Source: Plantago elongata (taxonomy: Eukaryota; Streptophyta; Magnoliopsida; Lamiales; Plantaginaceae). Taken from it: a stretch of DNA of 24,683 nt. Each line of letters opens with the position of its first letter. The stretch's first letter is position 1. The DNA is taken from the NCBI GenBank assembly GCA_036897095.1, contig JAYMSP010002377.1, positions 1-24,683 on the forward strand, read 5' to 3'. Below, piece after piece: positions 21,327 through 24,683 of this stretch. The notes below the pieces were generated by a model. The model searched no databases and had not been told where the DNA came from. It worked only from the letters and a program-made list of their open reading frames with translations. Both the position numbers and the translations under genes were made by a program.

Positions 21327-22754
21327 TAGGGTGTGCAAAATATCCACCGTCCGACCCACCCGTGCAAGCTGCCCGCCTTTCACCCCTCACCTGTTAACTA
21401 TTTTTCAACAAAATATATGGTGGGTTAAAAAAAATTCACCCGTCAGTAGATGGGTGGTGGGCTGAATGAGTGTAACCCGTGACCCACCCACCATTTTTAT
21501 ATATGTAGGTATATATTTGTGAATTTAAGATAAGTAGACTCACTCGCTAGAGAAGTTGAATCTCCGCTTATGTCGTTGAGTATAGATAGGGGTGATCGTT
21601 TGGATTAATCCAATCCGAAGTTCGGATTAATTCGAAGTTTCGGAGCACCTTGGGGTCAATCCGTAATCCGATCCGAATGGTTCGGATTAGATTCGAATTA
21701 ATCCAACTCGGGACGGATTTTTTCAGATTAATCCGAAAATAATCTGAAATATAAGAAAATAATAAAATCAAATTATCCTTTCTTCCTCAACTTCCCTAAA
21801 ACCTCCAAAACCTCAAAAAAAAAAAATTAGAAATGACGAAAATGAATAAGGATGAATAGATAAGAGTTTGTTTTGGATTTTCTTACTAAGTTTGGATAGA
21901 AGTTGTTATTTCAAACAACGTTCGTTGTTTTTCACTATGAAAGAAGGGTATTTTCTTTTATTAATATTTTGGATTATCCAAAAATCCGACGGATCGGATC
22001 GGATTAATCCGAAAATCTTTGGATTTCAAATATGCTAATTCGTAATCCAATCCGGACACACATGATCGGAACGAATCGGATTGTCGGATTTTTGGGTTTT
22101 GAATTTTATGATCACCCCTATATATAATTTAAGTGAGCTATATCTCTTCTCTTTAAACAATATCATATGATGCATCTTCATTCATGTTCGCACTCATCAT
22201 TCATTCTTCTCATATTATGTCATGTATTCAAGTAAAATAGCGTTAGTTGTCAACTTCTCGGTCAACGTTTCATCCATTATTGCGTAATTTTTTAAAATTA
22301 AGTAAAAAAAGGTAACCACTTCAAAATAATTATTACCCTGTTCGTTCATAACATGCTTTTTATTGTTGATTTTTTTTTCTTGCGCATCTACCTCTACACA
22401 AGTTGCAAGTTTTACTAGATCCTTTTTAATTTATATCCATGCATGAGTTCATCTGATACCCGCCCTCTATATTTATCACTCGAATCGTTGCGGGTTAAAA
22501 ATATATTCTATCCACTGCGGATTATAAACTTATAATTATAATCACCCGTTATAGGTGGATTAGGTTGTGTTATCTTCAACTGAAGATTTTAGTTCGGTTC
22601 AGTTCAATGCAGTTCAGTTCAGCGTCTTAGTTATAATTTATAACTTACTTTAGTTAAATTCGTTCAGTCCATTTCAATAAATTTTAGTTGAAAAGAATAC
22701 AAATTTAATTTAAATTTTTGTTAAAACCTGCATACATCTGCCCGCGCACCTCTA
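21327..22754. mobile_element. Possible outer hAT-like element carrying a nested insert
   Basis: The left edge reads TAGGGTGTGCAAAATATCC and then becomes rich in GACCCACCCG-type words (21340-21500). The right edge, reverse-complemented, reads TAGAGGTGCGCGGGCAG, and CACCCGTTATAGGTGG and GCGGGTTAAAAA lie inside it (22480-22560). The similar ends and shared GGGTTAAAAA words suggest one element split by the younger insert at 21587-22120. I cannot find a matching 8-bp target duplication, so the boundaries are tentative. Confidence 0.35.
21587..22120. mobile_element. Non-autonomous hAT-like element with GGATTAATCC repeats
   Basis: The 534-base block begins TAGGGGTGATCG and ends CGATTA-poor sequence followed by ATGATCACCCCTA, so it has inverted ends of about 12 bases (TAGGGGTGATC). 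Both terminal regions are packed with the palindrome GGATTAATCC and its variants (TTCGGATTA, TAATCCGAA, GGATCGGATC), while the middle is plain AT-rich. Clustered subterminal words next to short inverted ends are typical of hAT-type elements, where they bind transposase. The flanking 8-mers (GTATAGAT and ATATATAA) agree at five positions, as an old target duplication might. There is no coding sequence. Confidence 0.6.
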
Positions 22755-22849
22755 ACTCTAAATTCAGGTAAAGTTAGACCTGATATCGGGTTCAAACGCC
22801 AGTGAGGTAAATTGGAGCAAAACCAAACAAAACCAAACGAAGAAGAAGC

Positions 22850-24460
22850 ATGATGATGATAAGCAACGCTGTAGGCCTGTAGCTGCCATTTCTGATTTTA
22901 AGATCTTCTCCTCCATTTTTTATTCTCTTAGATTTCACTCACACAGCACTCAGAATCAGGAACAACAAGGTACATTACCCAGAACCTATATTGATTTCAG
23001 CCTTGTCAAGTCGATTGGTGAAACGGAGTCTCCCTTATAGAGAGTACACTTTGACCATTGCCATCAATTGCTACTCCCTTCTTAAACGTTCTGATCTTGC
23101 CTTTTCTGTTTTCGCTCTCTTCATCAATTCCGGTTCCGTACCGACAGTCTTCACCTTCAACACTATCCTTAGGGGCCTCTTCTTGGATAACAAGCTGCCA
23201 GATGTTCAAAAGTTGTTTAACAAGCTGTTAGAAAGAAAATCTATGTGAAATTGATCAAGTTACGATCAGCATTGTCATCGATGGGCTCTGCAAAGCACGG
23301 AAAACTCTTGCTGCACGTCATTTTCTTGGACAGTTCGAGAAAGTAAGGTGCAAACCAGATGTACGAGCTTATAGTAGTGTTATTGACAGTTTATGTAAAG
23401 ATAGACTGGTTGACGATGCTCTGCAACTCTTCTCCAACCTAGCTGCCAAGGGTATTTCACCCGACGTGGTCACTTGCAGTTCAATTATTCAAGGCCTATG
23501 TGATTCTGAAAGATGGAAGGAAGCAACAAACTTCCTAAACGAGATGCTCACTCGCGGAGTCCTTCCCAATGCGTTTACTTATAACATATTAATGTATGAC
23601 TTGTGTAAGGAGGGGAAGGTGAAAGTGGCCAGGTTTTTGTTGGCAGTCATGATACGAAGAAGTATCACACCCAGCATTGTTACTTATAGTGCACTCATTG
23701 ATGGACATTGTTTGCGAGAAGAGATGGAGAGAGCAAGAAAGACATTCAATGGATTCCAGTCTTAAGCCTGATAACTTCACGACTTCACCTACAGCAGTTT
23801 GATAAATGGATACTGCAAAAGGGGTAACATCAATGAAGCTTGGGATCTTTTTGTCAAAATTCCTCGTGTCGGGTTACAACACAACACAATTAGCTACAGT
23901 ACCATGCTAGATGGATTGTTTCGTGTTGGAATATGTGATGATGCATGGAAGATCTTCAGTGAGATGCAAGAGAATAACGTAACTCCCGACTTGATAACTT
24001 ACAATACCTTAATAGATGGAATGTGCAAGAATAAGAAGACTGAAGAGGCATTTTCCATTTTATGTATGATAGAAGATACTGGTGTTTATCCCAATCTCAC
24101 TACATACAATATTCTCATTCATGGATCTTTTTGAAGATGGAAAACATGACTCTGCGATGAATCTCTTCTCCTCACTTTCTTCCAAAGGACTGCGGCCCGA
24201 TGTGAAAGACGTTTTATATCATTATCGGTGCAAATTGTAAAAGTGGAGATATGGATGAGGCTAAAGGTTTTCTGATGGAAATGGGAAACTCCGGTTGTCA
24301 TCCCGACAATATTACATACAACATCCTTATCAAAGCTTATCTTCAAAGAGATGAGCTGTTCGAGGCACAGGCACTTATGGAGGAAATGATCAGGAAAGGT
24401 TTCTTGCTTGATCCAACTGGTTTTGCCATGGTTCTGGATTATCATAAAGTAATATGGTAG
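22850..24460 (+). pseudogene. Rf-like (P-class) pentatricopeptide repeat pseudogene
   Basis: P-class PPR proteins bind organelle RNA through stacked 35-residue helical repeats. The closest relatives are restorer-of-fertility-like proteins, shown by EYTLTIAINCYSLLKRSDLA, VFTFNTILRGLF and VVTCSSIIQGLC. The copy is broken. From the ATG at 22850 an in-frame TAG comes at 22880, inside what would be the organelle targeting peptide. The frame then reads to TGA at 23246. It continues in the +1 frame from 23247 (EIDQVTISIVIDGLCK) to TAA at 23763, where a tandem ACTTCACG/ACTTCACC sits next to a short out-of-frame stretch. It resumes until TGA at 24132, shifts to +1 at 24121 (LFEDGKHDSAMNLF) until 24240, and shifts again to the end at 24460. 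About ten repeats are recognisable. The first repeats after the targeting peptide seem deleted. No intron removes these defects. Confidence 0.85.
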
Positions 24461-24683
24461 AGTTGGAATTCCTATGGATATGCTTAAGAAGCTTAAGCCA
24501 GAATTTAACTAAGACAGCCTTTTGATCAAGTGTAAAGTTTTTTTTTTTGAAGGCTTTCTAACATATCAATGCTAAATTATCTGCTGCAATTCGAATAGGT
24601 ATAATTCGTTGTGCTATAGAAGTCTGGCGTAATGGCTTTTTATTTTGTTTTGATTTGAAGGACTAAGTAAGAGTTGCTCGTTT
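24461..24683. other. Downstream flank of the PPR pseudogene
   Basis: This is AT-rich sequence with a run of ten T at 24539-24548. I see no gene, repeat or terminal structure. Confidence 0.4.

Noticed and set aside
1..24683. CRISPR arrays, bacterial operons, phage or plasmid functions
   Set aside because: Introns, plant gene families and plant transposons show nuclear plant DNA; no regularly spaced repeats of CRISPR type were seen.

Overview
The window looks like nuclear DNA of a eudicot plant. The reasons are multi-exon genes with GT-AG introns, long AT-rich spacers, decayed plant transposons, and four typically plant gene families: a REM/VRN1-like B3 factor, phospholipase D beta, an SBT1-type subtilase and an Rf-like PPR. 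The species cannot be fixed from the sequence.

Layout from left to right. Bases 211-393 hold a broken remnant of a mitochondrial bL28 ribosomal protein gene. A tiny Stowaway-like MITE lies at 955-1015 and a decayed LINE reverse-transcriptase fragment at 1173-1640 (minus). A four-exon two-B3-domain gene (1956-3378, plus) converges on a ten-exon PLD-beta gene (3786-9986, minus). PLD-beta has an unusually rich Pro/Tyr/His N-terminal region and both HKD motifs, and its third intron carries a MITE-like insert with a perfect hairpin. A 3 kb spacer follows, with a 60-bp tandem repeat in the PLD leader, CTCGAG-rich decayed repeats and a duplicated block. A nine-exon plus-strand gene (13048-16499) then encodes a single protein made of two kinase-like domains. 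It converges on an SBT1.1-like subtilase (16934-19489, minus). From 19490 to 22850 there is AT-rich spacer with nested hAT-like remnants. The right end is a frameshifted Rf-like PPR pseudogene (22850-24460, plus).

The genes do not form a pathway or cluster; this is ordinary mixed plant gene order. The most unusual object is the double pseudokinase. All nine exons join in phase into about 679 codons. Both halves keep the ATP-binding lysine, but both have lost the catalytic HRD motif (now VGN and LGN). The two halves also share exon lengths and intron phases, which argues for duplication inside one gene that was then kept open. Exon borders here were read by eye from splice signals, reading phase and family conservation; none is backed by transcript data.
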